Assembly: GCF_901538265.1 (NCBI RefSeq)
Contig: NZ_LR593886.1
Coordinates: 8,267,738 to 8,331,737 of the forward strand
Source: Gemmata massiliana
Lineage (GTDB): Bacteria; Planctomycetota; Planctomycetia; Gemmatales; Gemmataceae
Length of the DNA: 64,000 nt
Direction of reading: 5' to 3'
Shown here: positions 1 through 9,029 of the stretch, piece after piece
Layout of the letters: each line of letters begins with the position of its first letter
Position numbering within the stretch: the stretch's first letter is position 1
Program-made: the position numbers and the translations under genes
Notes under the pieces: model-generated
Seen by the model: only the letters and a program-made list of their open reading frames with translations
What the model was told of the DNA's origin: nothing
The model's database searches: none

Positions 1-1
1 T

Positions 2-244
2 CAGGCGTTCGCGGTGCTGCTCCCGGTGCAGTCCGTGGGAGTGATGGGAGACGGCCGCACTTACGAGAACACGATCTGTTTGCGGTGCGTACAGACCGAC
101 GACTTCATGACTGCCGACTGGTCGCGGCTCCCCGAAGACCTGCTCGCCCGTGTCGCGACGGCGATCATCAACCGCGTGAAGGGCATCAACCGCGTGGTGT
201 ACGACATCAGCAGTAAGCCGCCCGCGACGATCGAGTGGGAGTGA
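2..244 (+). CDS. guaA: GMP synthase (glutamine-hydrolysing), C-terminal fragment
   Basis: The frame is open from the window edge, so only the last 80 or so residues of the gene are present. The C-terminal dimerisation domain of GMP synthase is recognisable from the segments [28 protein letters not shown] and the terminal ATIEWE, which are close to invariant in GuaA. The enzyme aminates XMP to GMP in the cytoplasm, the last step of guanine nucleotide synthesis. The upstream part, with the glutaminase and ATP-pyrophosphatase domains, lies outside the window. Confidence 0.95.
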   Translation, partial: QAFAVLLPVQSVGVMGDGRTYENTICLRCVQTDDFMTADWSRLPEDLLARVATAIINRVKGINRVVYDISSKPPATIEWE

Positions 245-331
245 CCCTACCAATTCGGTTCCGACCGGCTGTGCTCCAAGTGTGTTAATACTCGCACCGC
301 CGGTCAATACATCACCGGCGCGTCCGGGGGT

Positions 332-826
332 TCAACTCCGGGGGCTCCAGAACCACTCTGGGCGCTTCGTCTTCCGACGATAGCTGATGAGCGGGCCGTC
401 CTTCGCCGTGAAATCTGTCGGGCGCACGCTCTCCATGAACTCGGGCTTCCCGTCCTTCTCCACGACCGGCGGCGAGCCGATGCACACCCGCAACCGCTCG
501 TTATCGATGAGTTCGTAAATCGCTCGGACCGTTAAGCGATTGCCACTCGGGTCGGTTTGAATCAAATCCAGTTCCTTCGGGGACTTGTTCGGGTCGATCG
601 TGTACTCGAAGTCCTCGAACCGGTCCCCCAGAAACTGTTCCGACCACGTCTCTTCCGAAATGATCGCGTGCTTGCGGCGCTGGCCGCGGTCCTCGGTCCC
701 CTTGGGGGAGCGGAAGTCTACGACTATCCACTCGCCCTGGACGCACAGCGAATCATCGGGCGGCATGCGATCGGAACACCCGCAAAGCACGCCGAGCCCG
801 AGGAACAGAAAGCAGAGTCGGTTCAT
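332..826 (-). CDS. Lipoprotein with a TIGR03067-like planctomycete domain
   Basis: This 164-residue protein has a short hydrophobic leader ending in LGVLCGC, a plausible lipobox, so it is probably a membrane-anchored lipoprotein. The body starts with GEWIVVDF, continues with a 'TIDPNKSPKELDLI' segment, then 'IYELIDNERLRVCIG' and finally 'RPTDF'. This order (G.W.v, y.lDp.k.PkaiDl, giY.ld.d.L.ic, RP..F) is the pattern of the TIGR03067 domain, common and multi-copy in Planctomycetes. The function is unknown. It lies tail to tail with guaA and is preceded on its own strand by the AhpD-like gene. Confidence 0.75.
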   Translation of the reverse strand: MNRLCFLFLGLGVLCGCSDRMPPDDSLCVQGEWIVVDFRSPKGTEDRGQRRKHAIISEETWSEQFLGDRFEDFEYTIDPNKSPKELDLIQTDPSGNRLTVRAIYELIDNERLRVCIGSPPVVEKDGKPEFMESVRPTDFTAKDGPLISYRRKTKRPEWFWSPRS

Positions 827-846
827 GCCTCAAACATAGTTGACGA

Positions 847-1278
847 TTACTCCAGCGGCGGCAAAATGTCCGGTTCGATCTGGTACGCATCGGCGAGCGA
901 ATTCGTGGTGTTGAACAGCCCCACAACGGCCATCACTTCACCGAGCGCCTCAACGTCCAATCCGAGCTTCCGTACCGCCGCAGTGTGTGAATTCACGCAG
1001 TACGCGCAACCGTTGGTCGCGCTGACGGCCAGCGCGATGATTTCGCGCACCAGCGGATCGAGTTTGGACGCGCGCCCGCAGGCTTCCGGGTGCATGATCG
1101 CCTTCAACCGCGTCCACACGAGTTCGAGGTGGTCCGGGTTGGTGGCGAGCACGCGCCACAAGTTCGGCACGAAGGTAATGTTCTTCGTCGCTTTAATGTC
1201 GGCGAAGACCGCGGCGACTTTGCCGGTCGCGGCCTCTTCGGAAACGGGAGTCACGGTCGCGATGCGTTTGGCGGACAT
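847..1278 (-). CDS. Carboxymuconolactone decarboxylase / AhpD-like protein
   Basis: The frame opens at 1317, but the ATG at 1278 is preferred because AAGGGA lies seven bases upstream and the leader before it has no conserved character. The 143-residue product is mostly helical and carries the AhpD-type redox motif CAYCVNSHTAA, that is CxxC followed by H. This is the active-site pattern of the carboxymuconolactone decarboxylase / alkylhydroperoxidase-D superfamily. A thiol peroxidase-like or disulfide reductase role in the cytoplasm is likely, but the substrate cannot be read from sequence. It lies just upstream of, and may be co-transcribed with, the TIGR03067-type lipoprotein. Confidence 0.85.
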   Translation of the reverse strand: MSAKRIATVTPVSEEAATGKVAAVFADIKATKNITFVPNLWRVLATNPDHLELVWTRLKAIMHPEACGRASKLDPLVREIIALAVSATNGCAYCVNSHTAAVRKLGLDVEALGEVMAVVGLFNTTNSLADAYQIEPDILPPLE

Positions 1279-1383
1279 GACACGGTCCCTTCTGGTTCGA
1301 GGAGGGCAGATAGGCATTTCCTACGAACCCGCGCCGTACACTGTCAGTGGCCCCCAATCCTCCGCCCGCACGAGCCAATTCCT

Positions 1384-2190
1384 ATGCGTTCCTTGAGCTT
1401 GCGCCTCGGACTTCTCCTGGTTCCGGCCCTGTGTGCCGCGCCGCTGACGCGGCCGAATTCGGCCGCGGCCGACGAACCCAAGAAAGACGAGTGGGTGTCG
1501 CTGTTCAACGGTAAGAACCTCGACGGCTGGACGCCCAAAATCACCGGGCACGAGTACGGCGACAACTACGGGGACACGTTCCGCGTGGAGGACGGCACCA
1601 TCAAGGTGCGGTACGACAAGTACAAGGAGTTCGACGGCCAGTTCGGGCACCTGTTCTACAAGGACAAGTTCTCCCACTACCGGCTGAAAGTGGAATACCG
1701 GTTCGTCGGCGACCAGTGCAAGGGCGGCCCCGGTTGGGCGACTCGCAACAGCGGCGTGATGTTCCACTGCCAAGACCCGAAGACGATGCGGAAGGACCAG
1801 GAGTTCCCGGTGTCGATCGAGGCTCAGTTCCTCGGCGGGCTGGGTAAGGGCAAGCGCACGACGAACAACATGTGCTCTCCCGGCACGAACATCGTGCTCG
1901 ACGGCAAACTGTTCACGCCGCACTGCACGAACTCGAAGTCGAAGACCTACGACGGCGACGTATGGGTGACGGCTGAGATCGAAGTACACGGTGCCGGCAC
2001 CGTGAAGCACTTCGTCGAAGGCGAGTTGGTGATGCAGTACGAAAAGCCGCAACTCGACCCGAAGGACGCTGACGCGAAGAAGCTCATCAAGGACGACAAG
2101 CTGCTGCTCGAAGAGGGTTACATCTCGCTGCAATCCGAGAGCCATCCGGTCGAATTCCGCAAGGTCGAGATCAAAGTATTGAAGAAGTGA
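1384..2190 (+). CDS. Secreted DUF1080 (3-keto-disaccharide hydrolase-like) protein
   Basis: The 268-residue product has an N-terminal signal peptide (RSLSLRLGLLLVPALCAAP). A jelly-roll domain follows, beginning WVSLFNGKNLDGW, the hallmark start of DUF1080 proteins. Further family features are 'GHLFYKDKFSHYRLKVEYRF', 'NSGVMFHC' and a C-terminal 'GYISLQSESHPVEFRKVEI'. DUF1080 members are abundant in Planctomycetes and include 3-keto-glycoside hydrolases, so a role in periplasmic sugar breakdown is the best guess. The ATG at 1384 fits the signal peptide; the open frame extends upstream without coding character. An inverted repeat follows the stop codon. Confidence 0.85.
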   Translation: MRSLSLRLGLLLVPALCAAPLTRPNSAAADEPKKDEWVSLFNGKNLDGWTPKITGHEYGDNYGDTFRVEDGTIKVRYDKYKEFDGQFGHLFYKDKFSHYRLKVEYRFVGDQCKGGPGWATRNSGVMFHCQDPKTMRKDQEFPVSIEAQFLGGLGKGKRTTNNMCSPGTNIVLDGKLFTPHCTNSKSKTYDGDVWVTAEIEVHGAGTVKHFVEGELVMQYEKPQLDPKDADAKKLIKDDKLLLEEGYISLQSESHPVEFRKVEIKVLKK

Positions 2191-2196
2191 CCGCGG

Positions 2197-2243
2197 TTAT
2201 TGTCCGCCAGAGGAAGCAACACGTGCTCTCTGGCGGACAGTAA
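2197..2243 (+). terminator. Inverted repeat after DUF1080 gene, possible terminator
   Basis: Two 16-base arms (2197-2212 and 2228-2243) are complementary with one mismatch around a 15-base loop, starting 7 bases after the DUF1080 stop codon. There is no T-tract, so this may be a transcript-end hairpin rather than a classical intrinsic terminator. Confidence 0.5.
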
Positions 2244-2244
2244 C

Positions 2245-2324
2245 TTCACCCCTTCACCCCTTCACCCCTTCACCCCTTCACCCCTTCACCCCTTCACCCC
2301 TTCACCCCTTCACCCCTTCACCCC
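2245..2324. repeat. Tandem repeat, ten exact copies of TTCACCCC
   Basis: Ten uninterrupted copies of the 8-bp unit TTCACCCC run from 2245 to 2324, directly after the hairpin arm. The unit length is not a multiple of three and no gene spans it. Copy number is likely to vary between strains by slippage. Confidence 0.95.
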
Positions 2325-2444
2325 GAAGGGCAGTTACCGAAGCGTTACACCCCCGGCAAACGGATTCGCTTACAATCTCGTCGGATATGACGAAGGGCCT
2401 TCGTGCCCGCGCCCGTATTCACGTTCGCTCCGGAGGTTCCGCGC

Positions 2445-3641
2445 ATGTCACGCTCCTTCCGCGTCGCCGCGCTCGCGGCCGTCGCCGGGCTCGCGCTCGG
2501 CACCAGCGTCCCGCTCCCCGCGGCCGACGCGCCCAAGCCCGCAGAGCCGGCCAAACCCGTCGAGGGTAAGCCCATCGACATCGTCATCTGCCTCGACGTC
2601 TCGGGCAGCATGAACGGGTTGATCGACTCCGCGAAGATCCAGCTCTGGAACGTGGTGAACGAACTGGCGCGGATCAAGCCCACGCCGCAACTGCGAGTCG
2701 GGCTCTACGCCTACGGCGCGACCAAGTACGAAGCGAAGAAGGGGTGGGTTCACAAGGAAGTCGATCTGACGGAAGACCTCGACGAAGTGTACAAGGCGCT
2801 CAACGCGCTGACGACCGGCGGCGGGGACGAATACGTGGCCCGCGCCGCGAAGACGGCCATCGACGAACAAAAGTGGAGCGCGGATAAGGGCGCGCTCAAG
2901 ATCGTTTTCGTGTGCGGCAACGAACCCGCCGACCAGGACAAGCAGGTCGCGCTCGCCGATGTCGCGGCACTCGCGAAGCAGTCGGGCATCGTCGTTAACA
3001 CGATCTACTGCAAGTACGGCCACGACCAAGAGATCCCCGGGTGGGCCGGGTTCGCCGAATCGTGCGGCGGACGGCACGTCAACATCGACCAGAACAAGGC
3101 CGCGCAGCAGGTCGTCGTGAAAACCGAGTTCGACGGGCAAATCATCAAGCTCGGCGAGGAACTGAACAAGACCTACGTCGCCTACGGCAAAGAGGGCAAG
3201 GCGAAGGCCGATAACCAGGTCGCTCAAGACAAGAACGCGGCAGCGGCTCCCGGCGGGGTGGGTGGCGCCCCGGCCGCAGCCATCGATCGCAGTGTGACCA
3301 AGGCCGGCGGGCTGTACCGCAACGCGACCTGGGATTTGGTCGACCGCATGAAGGAAAAGGACTTCGACATCACGAAGATCAAGGACGAAGACCTCTGCGA
3401 CGAACTGAAGAAGATCAAGCCCGAGGAGCGCCTCGCGTTCCTCAAGAAGAAGGCGGAAGAGCGGGCCGAACTCCAAAAGAAGATCTCGGATCTGTCTGCT
3501 CAGCGGCAGAAGAAGATCGACGAAGAACTCGCCAAGAAGCCAAAGTCCGACGCCGAGAAAGCGCTCAACGAGGCGTTCAAGTCCGTCATCCGCGACCAAG
3601 CGAAGGCCAAGGGCTTCGGGGTCGCCCCCGAGAAGAAGTAG
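2445..3641 (+). CDS. Secreted von Willebrand factor A domain protein
   Basis: The ATG at 2445 is preceded by GGAGG eight bases upstream and opens a signal peptide (RSFRVAALAAVAGLALG). A VWA domain follows with an intact MIDAS motif DVSGSMN at residues 51-57 and an 'AYGATKYE' region. The C-terminal 150 residues are charged, KE-rich and probably coiled coil (EERLAFLKKKAEERAELQKK). The 398-residue product is probably exported and may bind a protein partner through the metal site; the partner is unknown. It heads a run of three co-directional secreted-protein genes (to 6500). Confidence 0.85.
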   Translation: MSRSFRVAALAAVAGLALGTSVPLPAADAPKPAEPAKPVEGKPIDIVICLDVSGSMNGLIDSAKIQLWNVVNELARIKPTPQLRVGLYAYGATKYEAKKGWVHKEVDLTEDLDEVYKALNALTTGGGDEYVARAAKTAIDEQKWSADKGALKIVFVCGNEPADQDKQVALADVAALAKQSGIVVNTIYCKYGHDQEIPGWAGFAESCGGRHVNIDQNKAAQQVVVKTEFDGQIIKLGEELNKTYVAYGKEGKAKADNQVAQDKNAAAAPGGVGGAPAAAIDRSVTKAGGLYRNATWDLVDRMKEKDFDITKIKDEDLCDELKKIKPEERLAFLKKKAEERAELQKKISDLSAQRQKKIDEELAKKPKSDAEKALNEAFKSVIRDQAKAKGFGVAPEKK

Positions 3642-3656
3642 GCCACTCCACCCGCT

Positions 3657-3698
3657 GACCGTCGCGGTTCGCCCAATGTGCGACGAACCGCGACGGTC
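3657..3698 (+). terminator. Strong perfect hairpin between two secreted-protein genes
   Basis: Perfect 15-base arms at 3657-3671 and 3684-3698 surround a 12-base loop. The stem can be extended outward with CCACCCGCT / AGCGGGTGG after a small bulge. It lies 16 bases after the VWA stop codon. It lacks a T-run but is a likely transcript end or RNA-stability element. Confidence 0.55.
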
Positions 3699-3797
3699 AC
3701 GGAGCGGGTGGAGCCGCCCCGCGACAACTGCGCCCGCCGAATTTGCCCCCGCACGAAGCCCCACCGCGATTCCCTCGTCTCGTTCCGAGGTTCCACC

Positions 3798-4472
3798 ATG
3801 ATCCGCTTCGCACTGGCCCTCGCGCTGCCACTCGCCCTCGCAACAGCGACCCATGCAGCGGACCTGCCGACCGGAACGTGGGCCGCGAACGCGGACGGTA
3901 CGAAGGGCGACTTCATTATCAAAGAGATCAAAGACGGCAAAGTGACCGGCTCGATGCTCGGCACCGATTTCACCGGCACCTGGAACGGGAAGGTACTCAC
4001 ATTCGGGATCGGCACCAGCACTTATGAAGCCCACCTCGTCACCGAACCGGGCGAGAAGGACCAAACCAAGTACACGCTCACCGGCACGCGGTTGCAAGGC
4101 GAGCGCATTCCGAGCCGCGTCGCCATTCACACCGTCAAGACCGGCTGGTACGCCCAAATGACCGCGGCCACGCCCGTGCCGCAGGGCGAGATCGCGGCCC
4201 AGGTTCGCGGCGTGCTGGTCCTGGACGGGACCATCGCCTACGTTTCTGTCAAGCGCAAGACCGGTGCCGAGATCGAAGAAACCCGCATCTGGGTGTACGC
4301 GAGCGAGGGCGAGTGGAAGAAGCTCAACAGGACGCTCCCGCCGCTCAACGGCAAGGAAGTGATTGTCACCGCGAAGCTCTCCCAGATGACGAGCAAAGGC
4401 GCCTCGATCCCCGAAGGCGCTCTCTATTTCCTCGGCCAATTTGAACCGAAACTCGCCGATCTCCCCAAATAA
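3798..4472 (+). CDS. Secreted protein of unknown function
   Basis: The start at 3798 follows CGAGG and opens a clear signal peptide (RFALALALPLALATATHA). The mature part begins LPTGTWAANADGTKGDFII and is predicted to be beta-rich, with repeated short strands (KVTGSMLGTDFTGTWNG, LTFGIGTSTYEAHLV). I do not recognise the family; the first half resembles small lipocalin-like 'TGTW...GD' proteins common in Planctomycetes. It lies between the VWA gene and the DUF4139-like gene on the same strand, so an envelope-related role is an inference from context only. Confidence 0.7.
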   Translation: MIRFALALALPLALATATHAADLPTGTWAANADGTKGDFIIKEIKDGKVTGSMLGTDFTGTWNGKVLTFGIGTSTYEAHLVTEPGEKDQTKYTLTGTRLQGERIPSRVAIHTVKTGWYAQMTAATPVPQGEIAAQVRGVLVLDGTIAYVSVKRKTGAEIEETRIWVYASEGEWKKLNRTLPPLNGKEVIVTAKLSQMTSKGASIPEGALYFLGQFEPKLADLPK

Positions 4473-4607
4473 CTCGCTCCCGCGGTCCGATACCGCGAGC
4501 GTCCCGCCCATTGTTTTGAATAGCGCCTCACGACGGCAACAACCGTGCGGCGGGCGGGACGCCCGCGGTCCCAGGCTCGCCAAACAACCTCTCTGGAGTT
4601 TTCGCTC

Positions 4608-6500
4608 ATGGTCCTCCGGTTCTCGCTCTTGGCTCTCGGGCTTTTAGCCTTCTCATCGGCCGGGAGATCCGCCGACGAGAAGGGCGATGCCGTGAAACCC
4701 GCGCCGAGCAAGGTGACGGCTGTCACGGTGTACGCGAACACGGCCCTCATTACGCGCGAAGTCACAGTTCCCGAAGCCGCCGGGCTCACGGAAGTCGTCG
4801 TCTCGCCGATGCCGCCACAGACGATGCAAAGCTCGCTCTATGCGGAGGGCAACGACAACATCCGCGTGCTCAGTGTCCGCTACCGCACGCGGGCGATCGC
4901 CGAAGACACCCGCGAAGAAGTGCGCAAGATCGAAGCGGAAATCAAAGTGCTCCAGACGAAGGCCCAGACCTTCGAGTCCGACCTCAAGGCGATGGCCGAC
5001 AACCTGAAGCTCCTCGACAAACTCGAAGGGTTCACCGCGAAGTCGCTCGACAACCTCACCGACAAGGGCCAGCTCGATCCGGAGAAGATCATCGCACTGG
5101 CGAAGTTCGTGCAAGAGGACCGCGCGAAGCGCGTCAAGGAACAGCTCGGGGTCAAACAGCAGCTCGAAGAGGTGCAAGGGAAGATCGCCTTCGCTCAGAG
5201 GCAACTCGCCGAACGCTCCAACGGATCGATCCGCACCGAGCGCGACGCGGTCATTCTGCTGGACAAGAAGCTCGGCGCCGGCGCGGTAAAGCTGAACTAC
5301 CTCGTGGGCAGCGCGTCGTGGCGCCCGCAGTACAAATTCCGTGCGACGGGCAAGGACAAAGACCCGGTCGTGGCCGAGTACCAAGCCGCGATCGATCAGC
5401 GCACTGGTGAAGACTGGGTGAACGCGCTCATCACGCTGTCCACCGCTCAACCGCTCCTGAACGCGGCCCCGCCGGACCTGAAAGCGCTGTCGGTGAACAT
5501 CAGCCCGATCGGGGCGGTGGCGGTCGCGCCGGTCGACCCGGCCACGGGCGTCCCGGTACCCGCGAAGCCCTCGGCCCCCGGGTTCCCCGGCAGCGGAGGG
5601 GGCTTCGGTGGGGCCGGTCCGGGTGGTCCAGGCGGCGGGATGCCCAGTGCTACCGAGTACGCAAAGGATCTCGACAAGCTCTCGAAAGACCTACGCGCGC
5701 AAGTGGCCCAGAACTACCGCGAGAAGAAGGAGCAAGCGGCCGGCGATCTCGCGAACAACGCCGCAGCGCTGGAACAGTTCCGCGACTTGTTCTCCGGGAA
5801 AGAAGAGCTGATTGCCGCCGCCGCCGCACCTCCGGGCGCCGCGGGCGAAGGGCCGAGCGTCACGTACAAACTCGCCACGCGCCTCACGATCCCGAGCCGC
5901 AGCGACGAGCAGGTGATCGAGATCGCCAAGATCGACCTGCCGCCGAAGTTCTACCACAAGGCCGTACCGGTTCTGACGGCCAACGTGTACCGGCTCGCGG
6001 ACCTCACCAACAACAGCGAGTACGTCCTGCTACCCGGCGACGCGACGATGTACCTCAACGGCGACTTCGTGGGTCAAACGCGGCTCCCGCTGGTCGCGGC
6101 GGGCAAGCCGTTCACGGTCGGGTTCGGCGTCGACCCGCAACTACAGGTGTCGCGCCTGCTGGTGGACAAGACCCGCACCACGCAGGGCGGTAACCAAGTG
6201 CTCACGTTCAAGTACCGCATCATGCTGTCGAGCTACAAGACGACGCCGGTGCCGGTGCAGGTGTGGGACCGCACGCCGCACGCAGAAACCGCCCAAACGA
6301 TCGCCATCAACCTCACGAACCCGAAGCCGGAGCTGAGTACCGACCCGCTCTACGTCCGCGACGAGAAGGGCCGCGGGATACTCCGCTGGGACGTGACCAT
6401 CGACCCGAAACAGAACGGCGAAAAGTCACTGTTCATCGATTACGAGTTCAAGATGGAACTGGACAAGAACGTGAACATTGGCGGGTTCCTGGCGAAGTGA
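4608..6500 (+). CDS. DUF4140/DUF4139 (MuiA-like) secreted protein
   Basis: The ATG at 4608 has GGAG about ten bases upstream and starts a signal peptide (VLRFSLLALGLLAFSS). The 630-residue protein has the architecture of 'mucoidy inhibitor A' proteins. An N-terminal DUF4140 segment (VTVYANTALITREVTVP) is followed by a long coiled coil around residues 85-200, then the DUF4139 beta domain (LNYLVGSASWRPQYKFRA, then RLTIPSRSDEQVIEIA, ending LFIDYEFKMELDKN). A Gly/Pro-rich linker near residues 322-348 splits the DUF4139 part. The molecular function of the family is unknown; it probably acts in the periplasm or envelope. Confidence 0.85.
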   Translation: MVLRFSLLALGLLAFSSAGRSADEKGDAVKPAPSKVTAVTVYANTALITREVTVPEAAGLTEVVVSPMPPQTMQSSLYAEGNDNIRVLSVRYRTRAIAEDTREEVRKIEAEIKVLQTKAQTFESDLKAMADNLKLLDKLEGFTAKSLDNLTDKGQLDPEKIIALAKFVQEDRAKRVKEQLGVKQQLEEVQGKIAFAQRQLAERSNGSIRTERDAVILLDKKLGAGAVKLNYLVGSASWRPQYKFRATGKDKDPVVAEYQAAIDQRTGEDWVNALITLSTAQPLLNAAPPDLKALSVNISPIGAVAVAPVDPATGVPVPAKPSAPGFPGSGGGFGGAGPGGPGGGMPSATEYAKDLDKLSKDLRAQVAQNYREKKEQAAGDLANNAAALEQFRDLFSGKEELIAAAAAPPGAAGEGPSVTYKLATRLTIPSRSDEQVIEIAKIDLPPKFYHKAVPVLTANVYRLADLTNNSEYVLLPGDATMYLNGDFVGQTRLPLVAAGKPFTVGFGVDPQLQVSRLLVDKTRTTQGGNQVLTFKYRIMLSSYKTTPVPVQVWDRTPHAETAQTIAINLTNPKPELSTDPLYVRDEKGRGILRWDVTIDPKQNGEKSLFIDYEFKMELDKNVNIGGFLAK

Positions 6501-6654
6501 CCGCACTGCGTGCGGCTTGAGTAAGCAGTTCGGGCCTCGGACCGGATCGCCCACCGGTCCGAGGTTCCAATCAACACCACATCAGATCTTCCGTAACCAA
6601 TCTGCCTTTTGTTTTAATCCGCGCTGATCTGCGTTAATCCGCGGCCATTCCTGA

Positions 6655-7884
6655 TTACTTCTTGAGCGCCCCGACCGCCAGCTCTTGCAGTTTCTCACGC
6701 ATCGGCGAGGCGTCGGCGTTCGGCAGCCCGATGCGCTGAATGAGCAGCACCGCGAACAGATCCTGCTTCGGGTCGATCCACGCTTGCGTCCCGAACGCGC
6801 CGCCGTGACCGTAAGTGCCCGCGGACAGCATCGCGGTCACGCCCTTCGGCTCGCGCACCACCGCCCAACCGTACCCGAATCCCATTCCCTCGACGAACCC
6901 GGTCTTGATGTCCCCGGTTTGTACCTTCGTCATCTCCTCGACGGCCTTCTCACTCAGGATGCGCGTGCCGTTGAATTCGCCCTTGTTAAGCATCATGCGG
7001 TATAAATTCGCGAGATCGGCGCCGCACGAAACCAGCCCGCCGGCCGGGATCGGGTGCTTGGGGTTCGCGGGGAGGCCGATGAGCGCGTTGCCGCTCGAAA
7101 CCAGCTTGTTGTTCTTGTCCTTGAAGTAGAGCAGCGCGAGCCGCCCGCTCTGCTCTTTCGTCGGGTAGAACGTCGTGTCCTTCATCCCCAGTGGGTCGAA
7201 GATGCGCTTCTGCAAGAACGATTCGTAGCTCTCACCGCTCACGACCTCGATTACGCGCCCGAGCGCGTCGATGCCCGAGTTCGAGTAGCTCCACTGTGTT
7301 CCCGGCTCGAACATGAGCGGCTGAAGGGCGGTCGCGAGGGCCGTTTCTGCTAGCGTGCGGTTCCGCTTCGAGTACACGTCGTCCACGCCCTTCGGGTAGC
7401 TCGCCGCGCCGCTCGTGTGCGTGAGCAGATCGCGGAGCTTCACCGCGCGTTTCGGCTTCTTGAGCGTGACCGCCGCGTCACCGGCCGAGCCCTTGGGCAG
7501 CGGAGCGTTGAGCAACTGTCCGGTAAACTCCGGGAGGTATTTCGCCACGTCATCGTCCGGCGACAGTTTCCCCTCGTCGGTGAGGATCATGATGCCGATC
7601 GCAGTAATCGGCTTTGTCATCGACGCGATGCGGAACAGCGTGTCCTTCGTCATCGGCGCTTGCGCCGCGGTGTCGCGCTGGCCGACTGCATCGAACGTGA
7701 CCACGCCGTCCTTGCGCCCGACGACCGTAACGGCCCCCGACAGATCGCCGTCGTCAACGAACTTCTGCATCGCGGCGGGGATCGCCTTGAGTTTCTCCGC
7801 GTCGGGCGCGGGTTGCTGTGCGGGAGCGAGTGCGGTCAGAAATGTGAGGGCAGCAAAAAGCAGCAGAGCGCGAGGAGAGCGCAT
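6655..7884 (-). CDS. Serine hydrolase of the beta-lactamase (class C/PBP) family
   Basis: The protein has a signal peptide (LLLFAALTFLTALAPA) followed by the penicillin-binding fold of class C beta-lactamases and esterases. The catalytic SxxK is SMTK at residues 88-91, the YxN motif is YSN at 200-202, and HGG at 360-362 stands in the KTG position. The length of 409 residues fits the family. Such planctomycete proteins are usually peptidases or esterases rather than antibiotic-resistance enzymes; the substrate is unknown. It is convergent with the DUF4139-like gene and shares its strand with the downstream-reading membrane protein gene at 7921-8916. Confidence 0.9.
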   Translation of the reverse strand: MRSPRALLLFAALTFLTALAPAQQPAPDAEKLKAIPAAMQKFVDDGDLSGAVTVVGRKDGVVTFDAVGQRDTAAQAPMTKDTLFRIASMTKPITAIGIMILTDEGKLSPDDDVAKYLPEFTGQLLNAPLPKGSAGDAAVTLKKPKRAVKLRDLLTHTSGAASYPKGVDDVYSKRNRTLAETALATALQPLMFEPGTQWSYSNSGIDALGRVIEVVSGESYESFLQKRIFDPLGMKDTTFYPTKEQSGRLALLYFKDKNNKLVSSGNALIGLPANPKHPIPAGGLVSCGADLANLYRMMLNKGEFNGTRILSEKAVEEMTKVQTGDIKTGFVEGMGFGYGWAVVREPKGVTAMLSAGTYGHGGAFGTQAWIDPKQDLFAVLLIQRIGLPNADASPMREKLQELAVGALKK

Positions 7885-7920
7885 GGAATAAGCTCCGGGG
7901 TGCGACGAAACAGCACGAGG

Positions 7921-8916
7921 CTACGGCACCGGAGCGGACCGGTCAACAGAATGCACTTCTCCTTGCGCGCCTTTCTCCGCGATCTGGCGCCGCACCTCGT
8001 CGGCGTCGGCCCGAACCTCACGCAACTGCTCTTCGAGGTCCGCGATCTGCGTTTCCAGTTTCGCGAGTCGCTTCTCCGGCGTGTTGCCGAGTAACCGGCT
8101 GATCCCTTCCAGGAGCAGAAACGAGTGCCACGCCTTTGTCGCGAGCCCCTGGAGCCGGTAGAGCCGCTGCATGCGGGCGATCTGCTCCGGCGAGAGGGCT
8201 CGCCCGGCCCGCAGCAACCGAGCGAGCGGGGCCGCGTCCACCCATTTCGTGAGTACGAATTCCAGCATCGGCAGCACGACAATGGCGACGTCGAGCCAGC
8301 GTTCCTGCGCGAACGCGAACGGTTTCGGGTGCGCGGACACCTTGAACACGAACTCCACCGCGAACGCGACCCACACCACCGCGATGCCGATGTCCAAGGC
8401 GAGGGCCAGGGCGGGCAGTTCCTTGACCTGATCGGCACGCAGGTACTCCATCAGCAGGATGGGCAGGATCAGGAACGCGAACAGGAGCATCGGCCCGCCG
8501 AACGCCAGTTCGAGCCGCTTGAATAACTCCTTCCCCGAGTGCTGCCATCCGATGCGCGGAACCCAGATCAGACCGGTTCGAGGATCGATCAGGGCCATGC
8601 GCCACGCCGGCATCAGCACTACCAGAAGCGCCCGCATCAGCGCCGTCCGGCGGGGCGTCGACTGGTCGCGCCGGACCACGCCCCAGGCGGCTTCGGCGGC
8701 GAACACCGGCCACAGCGCGACCAGCCCGACGTACATCACGTCCAGTTCCCACTGCGTCACGCTCTTGCTCGTCGCGCGGTGGACCAGCCCGGCCACGAGC
8801 AACAGGTGAACGAACGCGAGCGCGAACATGAAGCGGGCGCGAAGGGTCGCGCCCGGCGTCGGGGTTACGGACGGCCCCGGGGGAATCGCCCCTGGAGCCA
8901 GCGCCTCCGAGTTCAT
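7921..8916 (-). CDS. Ion-channel-like multi-pass membrane protein with C-terminal coiled coil
   Basis: ATG at 8916 is chosen because GAGGAGC lies six bases upstream. The 331-residue product has about six hydrophobic segments. The last part, 'WLDVAIVVLPMLEFVLTKW' followed by RLLRAGRAL and RMQRLYRLQG, resembles the S3-S4/S5 region of voltage-gated cation channels, with arginines spaced three to four residues apart. The C-terminal 60 residues are a heptad-rich coiled coil (LAKLETQIADLEEQLREVRA). No selectivity-filter sequence such as TVGYG is visible, so 'channel-like' is a structural guess. It diverges from the DUF1559 gene across a gap of about 110 bp. Confidence 0.65.
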   Translation of the reverse strand: MNSEALAPGAIPPGPSVTPTPGATLRARFMFALAFVHLLLVAGLVHRATSKSVTQWELDVMYVGLVALWPVFAAEAAWGVVRRDQSTPRRTALMRALLVVLMPAWRMALIDPRTGLIWVPRIGWQHSGKELFKRLELAFGGPMLLFAFLILPILLMEYLRADQVKELPALALALDIGIAVVWVAFAVEFVFKVSAHPKPFAFAQERWLDVAIVVLPMLEFVLTKWVDAAPLARLLRAGRALSPEQIARMQRLYRLQGLATKAWHSFLLLEGISRLLGNTPEKRLAKLETQIADLEEQLREVRADADEVRRQIAEKGAQGEVHSVDRSAPVP

Positions 8917-9029
8917 CACGGCTCCTCGGCAGAAGGAATGTTCGCCCAATGGGTCGCGTTCTGGTATCCGCGAACGTGCGCCCCTATCATCTTATTCGTC
9001 GGCCCGGCCCGCACTATTACGAGGTTTCC

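Noticed and set aside
2448-4583. A 711-codon frame on the minus strand
   Set aside because: It is antisense to the VWA gene and its neighbour, has the expected mirror composition of high-G+C coding DNA and no family features.
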